Shown: piece by piece, positions 28,821 through 37,385 of the stretch
Numbering within the stretch: position 1 is the stretch's first letter
How the letters are laid out: the number at the start of each line of letters is the position of its first letter
From: Blautia sp.
GTDB taxonomy: Bacteria > Bacillota > Clostridia > Lachnospirales > Lachnospiraceae
Reading direction: 5' to 3'
Assembly: GCA_029257805.1 (NCBI GenBank)
Contig: JARIAR010000025.1
Location: 62,001-126,000 of the forward strand
DNA length: 64,000 nucleotides
Made by a program: the position numbers and the translations under genes
The notes under the pieces: model-generated
Databases searched by the model: none
The model's input: only the letters and a program-made list of their open reading frames with translations
What the model was told of the DNA's origin: nothing

Positions 28821-30449
28821 ATGGAAGTTTTCAAAGGAAGTGCAACTTTTTCTGGAATTGCCATCGGAAATATACTGTATTACCATAGAGGCGAATATCA
28901 GATACGGCAATGTCTTGTGAATAATGTAAAAAAAGAATTAGGGGATTTTCAAAAAGCAAGGGAAAAAGTGATGGAAGAACTGCATGCTTTATATGAGTAT
29001 GCATCTTTAAATCACCAGGGAAGCGCTTATATTTTTAAAGAGCAGATAAAGCTTTTGGAAAAAGGAAGTTTTACAAGAGCGGTGGAAAGTATGATCGAAA
29101 CTGAAAAAATAAATGCATCGTATGCCATTGCGACCACAAGAGACGAACTTGCCCAGACGTTTCGCAATTTGGAAGAACCTTTTATTCGGGAGAGAATTGA
29201 TAATATTAAAGAAATCTCCAGTCGATTGATCACATTTCTTGGAGGGCTTACTTCCACTATTTGCCTGGGAAAAGAGCCGGTGATCCTGGTAGCAGAAGAA
29301 TTAAGCCCAACTGAGATTTTAGAGATGGAAAAAGAAAAGCTTCTCGCAGTAGTGACACATTGTGGTTCTGAAACATCTCATGCATCAATTATGGCAAAAA
29401 CCATAGGGATTCCATCACTTGTAGATATTGATATACAGGAAGAATGGGAAGGGAAACCTGCTATTGTGGATGGATACACAGGAACTTTATATTTAAATCC
29501 GGATGCTGAACTTTTAAAAGAATATGAAATACGATGTAAAGCAGAAAAGGAAGAAAAAGAAGAGCTTTTAAAATTAAAAGATCAAAAAGCAGTCACTGCA
29601 GATGGGCATGAAGTAGAAATTTACGCCAATATTGCTAATTTAGACGATTTAAATAGTGCTCTTTTTTATGGTGCAGAAGGAATCGGGCTTTTGCGAAGTG
29701 AATTTCAGTATCTTGGACGTGAAAATTATCCAAGAGAAAATGAATTATTCCATGCATATAAAAAAGTGGCAGAGACAATGGGGGATAAACTGGCAGTAAT
29801 TCGAACTGTGGATCTGGGAGCAGATAAGCAGGCGGCATATATGGGGATTCCGGCAGAGGCAAACCCTATCATGGGAAACAGGGGAATACGTCTCTGTCTT
29901 GATAGAAAACGTATGTTTAAAGCACAGCTTCGAGCTATTTACAGAGCCAGCGCTTATGGAAATCTTGCCATTATGTATCCGATGATCACTTCAGAAGAAG
30001 AATTGGATGAAATTGAAGAAATTGTGTCGCAGGTAAAGGCAGGAATGCAGGAAAAAGGAATTTCTTATAGAGAAATTCCTACAAGTATTATGATTGAGGT
30101 ACCGGCAGCAGTCATGATATGTCAGGAACTGGCAAGAAGAGTGGATTTTTTAAGTCTTGGGACAAATGATCTTATACAGTATACACTTGCTATGGACAGG
30201 CAGAACCCCCTTCTGAAAAATAAGTACAATGACCATCATCCTGCCATACTGCGTATGATTAAAATGGTGGTAGAGGCAGGGCATAAAGAGAACTGCCGGG
30301 TATGTATATGTGGAGAACTTGCGGCAGATACGACCCTTACAGAAACTTTTCTTCGCATGGGGGTGGATTCTCTTTCTGTTGTACCTGCATGCATTCTTCC
30401 TGTTCGAAAGGCAGTGAGAAAAACAATTGTGGGGAAAAAAGAACAGTAA
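28821..30449 (+). CDS. ptsI: PTS phosphoenolpyruvate-protein phosphotransferase (enzyme I)
   Basis: This 542-residue enzyme I transfers phosphate from PEP to HPr. Domains: the N-terminal HPr-binding domain, the phospho-histidine domain with His187 (CAT at 29379-29381), and the C-terminal PEP-binding barrel with GIGLLRSEFQYLGR, LGADKQAAYMG, NRGIRLCLDR and catalytic Cys497 in CICGELAAD. The loop before the active His reads CGSETSH where most EI proteins have GGRTSH, so the usual Arg is Glu. There is no ptsH beside it. It follows potD after 29 bases and could be co-transcribed. It may be a second, specialised EI. Confidence 0.9.
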   Translation: MEVFKGSATFSGIAIGNILYYHRGEYQIRQCLVNNVKKELGDFQKAREKVMEELHALYEYASLNHQGSAYIFKEQIKLLEKGSFTRAVESMIETEKINASYAIATTRDELAQTFRNLEEPFIRERIDNIKEISSRLITFLGGLTSTICLGKEPVILVAEELSPTEILEMEKEKLLAVVTHCGSETSHASIMAKTIGIPSLVDIDIQEEWEGKPAIVDGYTGTLYLNPDAELLKEYEIRCKAEKEEKEELLKLKDQKAVTADGHEVEIYANIANLDDLNSALFYGAEGIGLLRSEFQYLGRENYPRENELFHAYKKVAETMGDKLAVIRTVDLGADKQAAYMGIPAEANPIMGNRGIRLCLDRKRMFKAQLRAIYRASAYGNLAIMYPMITSEEELDEIEEIVSQVKAGMQEKGISYREIPTSIMIEVPAAVMICQELARRVDFLSLGTNDLIQYTLAMDRQNPLLKNKYNDHHPAILRMIKMVVEAGHKENCRVCICGELAADTTLTETFLRMGVDSLSVVPACILPVRKAVRKTIVGKKEQ

Positions 30450-30506
30450 AACAGGTAAATCCGCATTTTTGTGCATATTTTACTATAAATAGCTGACATA
30501 AATCCC

Positions 30507-30535
30507 TTGCTTAAAAAGTTGGCGGGCTGTATAAT
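30507..30535 (+). promoter_or_regulatory. Promoter of the polysaccharide-control cluster
   Basis: TTGCTT (30507-30512) and TATAAT (30530-30535) are 17 bases apart, 77 bases before the BY-kinase gene. Confidence 0.7.
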
Positions 30536-30612
30536 AGAAAATTGAGAACACCCGGCTTTACGACAGAGAACACAGTCCGGGAGATACAAAAGGGCAAAGG
30601 TGAATAAAGATT

Positions 30613-31332
30613 ATGGTGAAAGTGAAACTTAATGATTGGAAACAGGATTATCAGATGGATGAGGCATATAAAGCCCTCCGTACAAATCTTCAGTTCTGTG
30701 GAGCAGACAAAAAAGTCATTGCGTTTACAAGTTGTACGCCAAATGAAGGGAAAAGTAATGTGACATTTCATTTAGCGGCATCTTTGGCAGAGAGTGGCAA
30801 GTCCGTTCTTTTGATTGATGCGGATTTACGTAAGTCCGTTCTTCTTGGACGAGTAGAAGTTGATGATGAAATAGTGGGTCTTACACACTACTTATCAAAA
30901 CAGGAAAAACTGGCAGATGTAATCTGTACAACTTCACAGCCGAGATTTCATATTATTTTTTCTGGTATTGTTCCGCCAAATCCTGCAGAACTTCTGGGAA
31001 GCCGTTTATTTAAAGAAATGATCAATACTGTGAAAGAGGTATATGATTATATTATTATTGATACGCCACCGCTTGGACGTGTAATTGACAGTGCAGTAAT
31101 AGCAGATGTTTGCGATGGTGTTGTAATTGTAATTGAAGCTGGAGCCATTAGTTACCGTTTTGTACAGGATGTGAAAAATCAGCTGGAGAAGACAAATTGT
31201 CCGATTCTTGGGACTGTTTTAAATAAAGTGGATTATAGTAATGATGTATATGGCAAATACGGTAAGTATGGCAAATATGGCAAGTACGGTAAATATGGTA
31301 AATATGGCAGCTATGGAGAAGTGGAGAAATGA
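30613..31332 (+). CDS. CpsD/CapB-family tyrosine kinase (BY-kinase) with repeated Tyr tail
   Basis: This 239-residue bacterial tyrosine kinase controls polysaccharide polymerisation. Walker A TPNEGKSNV is at residues 42-50, A' LLIDADLRK at about 71, and Walker B YIIIDTPP. The C-terminal tail, residues 213-234, is a regular (Tyr-Gly-Lys) repeat with eight tyrosines at 3-residue spacing. BY-kinases autophosphorylate such C-terminal Tyr clusters, but this one is unusually regular. The partner membrane activator is the Wzz-like gene two genes on. It overlaps the phosphatase gene by 4 bases. Confidence 0.92.
   Translation: MVKVKLNDWKQDYQMDEAYKALRTNLQFCGADKKVIAFTSCTPNEGKSNVTFHLAASLAESGKSVLLIDADLRKSVLLGRVEVDDEIVGLTHYLSKQEKLADVICTTSQPRFHIIFSGIVPPNPAELLGSRLFKEMINTVKEVYDYIIIDTPPLGRVIDSAVIADVCDGVVIVIEAGAISYRFVQDVKNQLEKTNCPILGTVLNKVDYSNDVYGKYGKYGKYGKYGKYGKYGSYGEVEK
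31249..31314 (+). repeat. 9-base tandem repeat encoding Tyr-Gly-Lys units
   Basis: Units of TAY GGY AAR are repeated six times, then a TAT GGC AGC variant and a final TAT. Silent third-base variation among the units suggests the repeat is maintained at protein level. Confidence 0.9.
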
Positions 31333-32042
31333 TAGGACTCTATGATATGCATTGCCATATTATTCCTGGTGTAGATGACGGTTCCAGAAGCTTAGAAGAA
31401 TCAAAATGGCTTTTGCAGAAGGAATATAAGGATGGGGTGAGAAATATTATCCTTACTTCCCATTTCCGTTACAGAATGTTTGAGCCGCCGCTGGAAGTGG
31501 TGAAAGAACAGTTTCTACGAGTGCAGGAAGCTGCTGCAGAGATTGCAGATGACTTAAAAGTTTATCTGGGATGTGAACTTCACAGCAGTATGGATATGAT
31601 TTCCTGTTTAAAAAAAGGAGAACGCCTGACAATGGCAGGAAGCCGTTATGTGCTTGTGGAGTTTAGTTATGGAGATGAAAGATCTTACATAAAGGAACGT
31701 GTTCAGCAGTTAAAACTTAATGGGTACAATCCTATTGTTGCGCATGTGGAGCGTTATAAAGCAACAAAAAGTGATATTTCTTTTGTAGAAGAGCTGAAAG
31801 ATTTAGGGGCTTATATTCAGGTTAATGCGGATACGATCAGTGGAAAAGACGGTTTTGGGGCAAAAAGATATGCCAAGAAGCTTATGAAACAGGAACTTCT
31901 GGATTTTGTTGGTTCTGATGGGCATCGGAAGACCGAACGAATTCCGGATATGGCAAAATGTTGTATGCAGATGAAAAAGATAATGGGAGAAGATTACACT
32001 AGAAAAATATTAATAGAGAATCCCAAAAAAATCACAGGGTAA
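31329..32042 (+). CDS. CpsB/YwqE-type PHP tyrosine-protein phosphatase
   Basis: This 237-residue PHP-family metal phosphatase dephosphorylates the adjacent BY-kinase. The metal-binding segments are YDMHCHIIPGVDDG, LTSHF, LGCELH, VAHVERY and GSDGHR, as in CpsB/YwqE. It overlaps the kinase gene by 4 bases, consistent with a kinase/phosphatase switch. Confidence 0.92.
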   Translation: MIGLYDMHCHIIPGVDDGSRSLEESKWLLQKEYKDGVRNIILTSHFRYRMFEPPLEVVKEQFLRVQEAAAEIADDLKVYLGCELHSSMDMISCLKKGERLTMAGSRYVLVEFSYGDERSYIKERVQQLKLNGYNPIVAHVERYKATKSDISFVEELKDLGAYIQVNADTISGKDGFGAKRYAKKLMKQELLDFVGSDGHRKTERIPDMAKCCMQMKKIMGEDYTRKILIENPKKITG

Positions 32043-32059
32043 TGGAGAGTTAAAGAAAA

Positions 32060-32797
32060 ATGGACAATCAGATAAGAGAAAATCAGGAAGTGGAAATTGA
32101 TTTGGGTGAAATTTTCCGTGTATTGCTTAGCAGACTTGGGATCATCCTTCTTTCCGGGATTGTATTTGGCCTTGTTGCTATTGCAGGAACAATGCTTTTT
32201 ATCAAACCGGTTTACGTATCCACTACAAAGATCGTAGTATTAAGTAAACAGGATAATAGTACTTTGACAAATCAGGATATGCAGACAAGTACTCTGCTTA
32301 CAAAGGACTACGCAGAGCTGATCAAAAGCCGTACTGTAACAGAAGGTGTGATTGCACAGCTGGATCTGAATATGAAGCATGAGCAGCTTCTTTCGAAACT
32401 CAGCGTGGAAAATCAGGCAGATACCCGTATTGTAGCAATTAGAGTAAAAGATGAAGATCCGTATATGGCGAGTCAGATTGCCAATGCCATTCGTGATGTA
32501 GCTTCTGTACATATTCAGGAAGTTATGGATATCGAAGCTGTAAATGTTGTAGAAACAGCAAATATTCCAAGTGAGCCGGCAAGCCCTAACCTTTTGAAAA
32601 ATGGAATTTTCGGTGGAATATTCGGAGTGATTCTTGCAATCATTATTGTAGTAGCTGTTTATCTGGCAAATGATACAGTAAAAACTCCGGAAGACGTAGA
32701 ACGTTACCTGCAGTTAAGTGTACTTGGAAGTATTCCGCTTATGGATAAAGAAAAGAAATCCAAAAAACAGAAAAAAGCAAAAAAACGTCGCAGATAA
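32060..32797 (+). CDS. Wzz/CapA-type chain-length determinant, BY-kinase activator
   Basis: This 245-residue membrane protein has two helices (about 27-48 and 180-205) enclosing an extracellular domain, and PSEPASPN, the usual Wzz Pro-rich motif, before the second helix. It ends in a strongly basic cytosolic tail rich in Lys and Arg (from about residue 230). It would regulate chain length and activate the kinase. It is the third gene of the operon. Confidence 0.9.
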   Translation: MDNQIRENQEVEIDLGEIFRVLLSRLGIILLSGIVFGLVAIAGTMLFIKPVYVSTTKIVVLSKQDNSTLTNQDMQTSTLLTKDYAELIKSRTVTEGVIAQLDLNMKHEQLLSKLSVENQADTRIVAIRVKDEDPYMASQIANAIRDVASVHIQEVMDIEAVNVVETANIPSEPASPNLLKNGIFGGIFGVILAIIIVVAVYLANDTVKTPEDVERYLQLSVLGSIPLMDKEKKSKKQKKAKKRRR

Positions 32798-32845
32798 TTA
32801 GTAGGAAAAAGACAGATCGATAATAAATTTAGGGAGTAAAGTATA

Positions 32846-33616
32846 ATGCGAAAATGGCTGATAGCATTAATGGTGGTGCTTAGTGTGGTGCTTGGAACTG
32901 TTGTAGCAGGACTCCGTTTTGCAACCGACCGGAAAGGACCGGAAATAACTTTTTCGAGTAAAAAAGAAGCTGTTTATAAAGAGAACATGACAGATGAAGA
33001 GCTTTTAAAAGGCGTAGCTGCAATAGATAACAAGGATGGTGATGTAAGCGATAGCTTAAAAGTAGAGTGCATATTTAATGAGGAATCAGATCAGGTCTAT
33101 GTGTCTTATGTAGCAAAAGACAGCAGCAATAATGTTACTAAGAAGCAGTTTATTATGGAAACAAAGGGACAGAAAAAAGAAAGTGAAGATTCTGATAAAG
33201 AAGATGTCAGAAAAGAAAGCGAGGAAGAAGCAAAAGACGATGAGGCTGCAGCTCCTGTAGAAGAGAACGGAGAAAGCAAAGATTCAGAGGAAGAACAGCC
33301 GGCAGAAGAGATGTCCAAAGAAGAGGAAGCTCAAAAGAGAGAAGAAGAAAAAATAGAGTCTCTTGCTCCAGAAGCGCCAAAGTTTTACCTTACAACGTAT
33401 TACATAGAAATACCAGTAGGGACTTCCGTAGACCAATTAAGTTATGTGGCAGATATTCAGGATGATACAGACGAAACAAATAAGTTGTACCGTCAGATCC
33501 AGATTGAAGGAAATGTAGATATTTACACACCGGGTACATATGAGCTTACTTATTATGTGGTAGATTCCAATGGTAATGAATCTAATCGGGCAGTCCTTAC
33601 AGTTGAGGTTCAGTAA
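32846..33616 (+). CDS. Membrane-anchored protein with Ig-like (DUF5011-type) domains
   Basis: This 256-residue protein has an uncleaved signal-anchor helix at residues 5-25. An Ig-like domain follows at about 30-112 (KGPEITFSS, AIDNKDGDVSDSLKVE, VSYVAKDSSNNVTKKQF). A Glu/Asp/Lys-rich low-complexity linker spans about 113-172. A second beta-sandwich domain lies at about 175-256 (IEIPVGTSVDQLSYV, YTPGTYELTYYVVDSNGNES). The DxKDGDVS and Y.V.DSxGN motifs are typical of DUF5011/HYR-like bacterial surface domains. It sits between Wzz and LCP genes, so an extracellular polysaccharide or wall role is likely. No enzyme motif was seen. Confidence 0.75.
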   Translation: MRKWLIALMVVLSVVLGTVVAGLRFATDRKGPEITFSSKKEAVYKENMTDEELLKGVAAIDNKDGDVSDSLKVECIFNEESDQVYVSYVAKDSSNNVTKKQFIMETKGQKKESEDSDKEDVRKESEEEAKDDEAAAPVEENGESKDSEEEQPAEEMSKEEEAQKREEEKIESLAPEAPKFYLTTYYIEIPVGTSVDQLSYVADIQDDTDETNKLYRQIQIEGNVDIYTPGTYELTYYVVDSNGNESNRAVLTVEVQ

Positions 33617-33645
33617 GGAAGAGAATGGTAAATGAGGCATGGAAA

Positions 33646-33677
33646 AGGCAGGAGCATACATGCATCCTGTCTTTTTT
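33646..33677 (+). terminator. Intra-operon terminator or attenuator before the LCP gene
   Basis: AGGCAGGA (33646-33653) pairs with TCCTGTCT (33665-33672), with an inner GCAT/ATGC helix and a following T run. It lies between the Ig-like protein gene and the LCP gene, so it may reduce read-through. Confidence 0.75.
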
Positions 33678-33703
33678 CATTCATTATAAAAGGAGAATGT
33701 TAT

Positions 33704-35212
33704 ATGAACAGACGAAGAAGTGGTATAATAGGAAAGATCATAGCTTCCATTTTTGGGCTTTTATGCATAGGATTTATGGGATTGTTGGTCTATACAAAAT
33801 TAATTCCAACGATTGTTCTTGTAATAATCGGAGTAGTTTTAATGTTGCTGGTGGCGCTTGTAACTGCTTTCATGTGGAATAAGCATAATCATGTAAGATT
33901 TACAGTAGGAGTATTGCTGTCAGTGATATTTACCGGTATTTTTGCTGTTTCAAGTGTATATATCTATAAAACCACAGATACACTTTCAAAAATTTCCGGT
34001 GTAAATACAGAAATTGCACAGGTTGGGATTTATGTAAGAGCTCAGGATCAGGCGGAATCTCTGGCAGCAACAAGTGGATATACATATGGAATCATCACGG
34101 ATTTAGATAGAGAAAATACAAATCAGGTATTAGAAAATTTAAAATCTGAATTTGGAACAGATATACAGGTTCAGGAGTATAGAGGGCTTACAGAATTAGT
34201 TGACGGGCTTATAAGAGAAGAAACCAGTGCGATTATTTTAAATCAGGCCTATATACCAATTGTAGAAGAAATGGACGGATATGCAGATGTAGAGTCAAAA
34301 ATCCGTCAGATTGATGTGAAAAATGTAGAATCTGTAATTGAAACCACAAGTGAAGCAGCGGACAAACCACAAACTGTACAGCAAAATCAGCAGACGCAGC
34401 AGCCTGTTGAAAACTCAGATAAGAATGTTTATACCGTTTTTATTAGTGGTATTGACAATCGTGGAGGAATGGTGGCAAAAAGCCGCAGTGATGTAAATAT
34501 TATAGCTGTGGCAAATACAAAGACTCGTCAGCTTCTTCTTGTATCAACTCCAAGAGATTATTTTGTACCGCTCTCTATTTCAGGAGGACAGCCGGATAAA
34601 CTGACACATGCAGGTATTTATGGTATCAGCGTATGCATGGATACGCTTGGAATGTTGTATGATACAGATATTAATTATTATTTCCGGTTGAATTTTGGCG
34701 GTTTCGTAAATATTATTGATGCTCTTGGCGGAATTACGGTAGAATCGGATTATGATTTTACTTCCGGAAGTGAAAAATATCATTTTAATGAAGGGGCAAA
34801 TTACGTAAATGGAGAGCAGGCTCTTGTGTTTGCAAGAGAACGTTATTCATTTAAAGAAGGAGACCGTCAGAGAGGGAAGAACCAGATGGCAGTGATCAAG
34901 GGCGTTATTAATAAGGCGTTGTCCCCTGAACTTTTGAAAAATTATTCTTCTATTCTTTCCGGAATACAAGGAAGCTTTGAAACAAATATTGATTATGAAG
35001 AAATTGCACATCTTTTGCAGAATCAGCTGACAGATGGTGGGGCTTGGAACATTGTTAGCTATAGTGTGGACGGAACAGGCGATAAACAGAAGCCGTATTC
35101 TATGAGCCAGCCGGCATATGTCATGATTCCGGATTACAGTACAGTAGATAAGGCAAAAGAAATGATGCGTCAGGTACGTGATGGAGAGATTATCTCCGTA
35201 CCACAGGCATAA
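33704..35212 (+). CDS. LCP-family (LytR-CpsA-Psr) glycopolymer transferase
   Basis: This 502-residue protein has three N-terminal membrane helices (about 8-30, 34-56, 66-88). An extracellular domain follows, then the LCP catalytic domain at about 245-420: FISGIDNRG, SRSDVNIIAVANTKTRQLLLVSTPRDYFVPL, NFGGFVNIIDALGGI, FARERYSFKEGDRQRGKNQ. These Asp and Arg residues bind the polyprenyl pyrophosphate. LCP proteins attach secondary polymers to peptidoglycan. AAAGGAG precedes the ATG at 33704. Confidence 0.92.
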   Translation: MNRRRSGIIGKIIASIFGLLCIGFMGLLVYTKLIPTIVLVIIGVVLMLLVALVTAFMWNKHNHVRFTVGVLLSVIFTGIFAVSSVYIYKTTDTLSKISGVNTEIAQVGIYVRAQDQAESLAATSGYTYGIITDLDRENTNQVLENLKSEFGTDIQVQEYRGLTELVDGLIREETSAIILNQAYIPIVEEMDGYADVESKIRQIDVKNVESVIETTSEAADKPQTVQQNQQTQQPVENSDKNVYTVFISGIDNRGGMVAKSRSDVNIIAVANTKTRQLLLVSTPRDYFVPLSISGGQPDKLTHAGIYGISVCMDTLGMLYDTDINYYFRLNFGGFVNIIDALGGITVESDYDFTSGSEKYHFNEGANYVNGEQALVFARERYSFKEGDRQRGKNQMAVIKGVINKALSPELLKNYSSILSGIQGSFETNIDYEEIAHLLQNQLTDGGAWNIVSYSVDGTGDKQKPYSMSQPAYVMIPDYSTVDKAKEMMRQVRDGEIISVPQA

Positions 35213-35221
35213 AAATAAGAG

Positions 35222-35260
35222 AAAAAAGACAGAACGTTAAAAGCGTTTCTGTCTTTTTTT
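35222..35260 (+). terminator. Terminator after the LCP gene
   Basis: AAAAGACAGA pairs with TCTGTCTTTT, with a CG/CG inner pair, followed by a T run. Confidence 0.85.
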
Positions 35261-35302
35261 GTGATTTTTTTATCTAAAGATCCATTAAATTTATAAATAA
35301 AC

Positions 35303-35331
35303 TTGTGAAAAAAGTCTGTTTTTAGTATAAT
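35303..35331 (+). promoter_or_regulatory. Promoter of the 5-oxoproline cluster
   Basis: TTGTGA (35303-35308) and TATAAT (35326-35331) are 17 bases apart, 33 bases before the transporter gene. Confidence 0.65.
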
Positions 35332-35364
35332 AAAGTCTAAATACTAACAAAGGGGGAGTTCATT

Positions 35365-36567
35365 ATGAGCGAAAAGAAAAAAAGCGGAGGAGCGCTTTTA
35401 GGGGCTGCATTTTTGATGGCGACATCTGCCATTGGACCTGGTTTTCTTACACAGACTGCAACTTTTACAGGACAATATCAGGCAAGCTTTGGATTTGTTA
35501 TTCTGGCATCTATTATTCTGTCTGCAATTGCTCAGTTAAATATCTGGCGTGTGCTTTGTGTGACCGGTCTGCGTGGACAGGATGTGGCAAATAAATTGCT
35601 TCCGGGACTTGGATATTTTGTAGCATTTATGATTGTACTTGGAGGTCTTGTATTTAATATCGGAAATGTAGGCGGCGGTGCCCTTGGATTAAATACACTT
35701 CTTGGAGTACCTACAAAGGTAGGATATGTTATTGCAGGGCTTCTTGCAATCGCTGTATTCTTGTTTAAAAATGCAAAATCTGCCATGGATAATCTTACAA
35801 AAATTCTTGGCGGAATTATGATCCTTGTTATCTTTATTGTGATTGTTGTGGTAAAACCGCCAATGGGTGAAGCAGTAAAAAATACATTTGTTCCATCAGC
35901 CGGAGTAGGCAATCTTATTCCTGCAATCCTGACACTTCTCGGTGGTACAGTAGGTGGATACATTACATTTGCAGGAGCACATCGTCTTGTAGATGCAGGT
36001 ATAACAGGAGAAAAGAATTTAAAAGAAATTAATAAAAGTTCAGTAATGGGAATTGTAATTGCAACTATCGTTCGTATCTTCCTGTTTCTTGCAGTCCTTG
36101 GTGTTGTGGTAAAAGGAGTAACACTTGACCCGGCCAATCCGGCTGCAGATGCATTTAAACAGGGGGCAGGAGAAATCGGATATCGTTTCGCAGGTCTTGT
36201 ACTCTTATGTGCAGCAGTTACTTCTATTATTGGAGCTGCATATACATCGGTATCCTTCCTGAAGACTTTTAGCAAAGGAATTGAAAAAAACGAAAACTGG
36301 GTAATCATTGGATTTATTGCAGTTTCTACATTAATCATGCTGGTACTTGGAAATCCGGCATTGCTGCTTGTTCTTGCTGGTGCATTTAATGGTCTTATTT
36401 TACCTATTACATTGGGAATCTGCCTTATTGCATCTCAGAAAAAATCAATTATGGGAGAAAACTACCGTCATCCAAAGATTCTTTTGATTCTTGGAATTAT
36501 GGTAGTAATCCTGTCTGCTTATCTGGGTATCACTACGTTTGTTTCCAAGCTGGGTACTTTATTCTGA
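35365..36567 (+). CDS. NRAMP-fold transporter, YcsG-like, of the 5-oxoproline cluster
   Basis: This 400-residue membrane protein has about 11 helices of the NRAMP/APC fold. It lacks the metal-binding DPGN of true NRAMP (here SAIGPGFLTQT) and the MPH motif of helix 6 (here YITFAGAHRL), so a metal substrate is unlikely. In Bacillus, a related NRAMP-like gene (ycsG) sits with pxpA/B/C. The likely substrate is 5-oxoproline or a related lactam, by context only. AAGGGGG precedes the ATG. Confidence 0.82.
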   Translation: MSEKKKSGGALLGAAFLMATSAIGPGFLTQTATFTGQYQASFGFVILASIILSAIAQLNIWRVLCVTGLRGQDVANKLLPGLGYFVAFMIVLGGLVFNIGNVGGGALGLNTLLGVPTKVGYVIAGLLAIAVFLFKNAKSAMDNLTKILGGIMILVIFIVIVVVKPPMGEAVKNTFVPSAGVGNLIPAILTLLGGTVGGYITFAGAHRLVDAGITGEKNLKEINKSSVMGIVIATIVRIFLFLAVLGVVVKGVTLDPANPAADAFKQGAGEIGYRFAGLVLLCAAVTSIIGAAYTSVSFLKTFSKGIEKNENWVIIGFIAVSTLIMLVLGNPALLLVLAGAFNGLILPITLGICLIASQKKSIMGENYRHPKILLILGIMVVILSAYLGITTFVSKLGTLF

Positions 36568-36584
36568 TCTGACAGGATGCAGGG

Positions 36585-36615
36585 AAAGGTGTGATCGAAA
36601 TGGTTGCACCTTTTT
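36585..36615 (+). terminator. Attenuator-like hairpin between transporter and pxpB
   Basis: AAAGGTGTGATC (36585-36596) pairs with GGTTGCACCTTT (36602-36613) with G-U pairs and a GAAAT loop. A short T run follows. It probably lowers expression of the downstream genes rather than ending the operon. Confidence 0.6.
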
Positions 36616-36655
36616 ATGTAGAAAATCCTTTTAATAGGATAACAGGAGAAAAAAC

Positions 36656-37384
36656 ATGCAAAATATAAAAATTTTAACAGCAGGGGATTCCTCTGTTCTT
36701 ATTGAATTCAAAAAAGAAATAAGTCCGGAAATCAATCGGAAGATCACATCTACGGTGCAGCTTATGAAAGAGCAGCATATAGAAGGTGTGGTGGATGTGA
36801 TTCCGGCATTTTGTTCATTGCTGGTAAATTATGATCCTCGTGTAATTTCTTATGAAAATCTGAAAAAACGTCTTACGCTTCTTTTAAAAATGGAAACAAA
36901 AACCGGAGAGCAGCGAAAAAGAGTTTATGAGATTCCGGTATGTTATGGAGGAGAATATGGTCCGGATCTGGAAAATATTGCGAAACATGCAGGACTTACC
37001 CAGGAAGAAGTAATTCAGATCCATTCCTCCAGAGATTATCTCATTTATATGTTGGGGTTTCTTCCAGGTTTTTGCTATCTTGGAGGCTTGGATGAACGTA
37101 TCCATACACCACGTCTTGCAAATCCAAGAATTAAGATTCATGCAGGAAGTGTGGGGATAGGCGGTTCTCAGACGGGAATTTATCCGTTGGATTCTCCTGG
37201 AGGATGGCAGCTTATGGGAATGACTCCTGTTAAGACATATGATCCGTTAAGAGAAAAGCCGATTCTTGTGGAGGCAGGAGATTATATTCGTTTTCGGCCT
37301 GTTGACGAAGATGAGTATAAAAGAATAAAAGAAATGGTAGAGCGTGGAGAATATCAATGTACCATTTACGAAGGAGAGGTGTAG
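36656..37384 (+). CDS. pxpB: 5-oxoprolinase subunit B (KipI/AHS1 family)
   Basis: This 242-residue protein is of the allophanate hydrolase subunit 1/KipI family. It has LTAGDSSVLIEF near the start, the VVDVIPAFCSLLVNYDP segment, YGGEYGPDLENIA, LIYMLGFLPGFCYLGGLDERIHTPRLANPR and VGIGGSQTGIYPLDSPGGWQLMG. With PxpC and PxpA it forms ATP-dependent 5-oxoprolinase, which opens 5-oxoproline to glutamate. The same fold forms part of the carboxyltransferase domain of urea carboxylase. The next gene starts 1 base after its stop. Confidence 0.93.
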   Translation: MQNIKILTAGDSSVLIEFKKEISPEINRKITSTVQLMKEQHIEGVVDVIPAFCSLLVNYDPRVISYENLKKRLTLLLKMETKTGEQRKRVYEIPVCYGGEYGPDLENIAKHAGLTQEEVIQIHSSRDYLIYMLGFLPGFCYLGGLDERIHTPRLANPRIKIHAGSVGIGGSQTGIYPLDSPGGWQLMGMTPVKTYDPLREKPILVEAGDYIRFRPVDEDEYKRIKEMVERGEYQCTIYEGEV

Positions 37385-37385
37385 T

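Noticed and set aside
31249-31314. Possible CRISPR-like or minisatellite array
   Set aside because: The 9-base units have no spacers and are in frame inside the BY-kinase, so it is a coding repeat.
35532-36338. 268-codon minus-strand frame antisense to the NRAMP-fold transporter
   Set aside because: It mirrors hydrophobic codons of the real gene and has no start context or homology.
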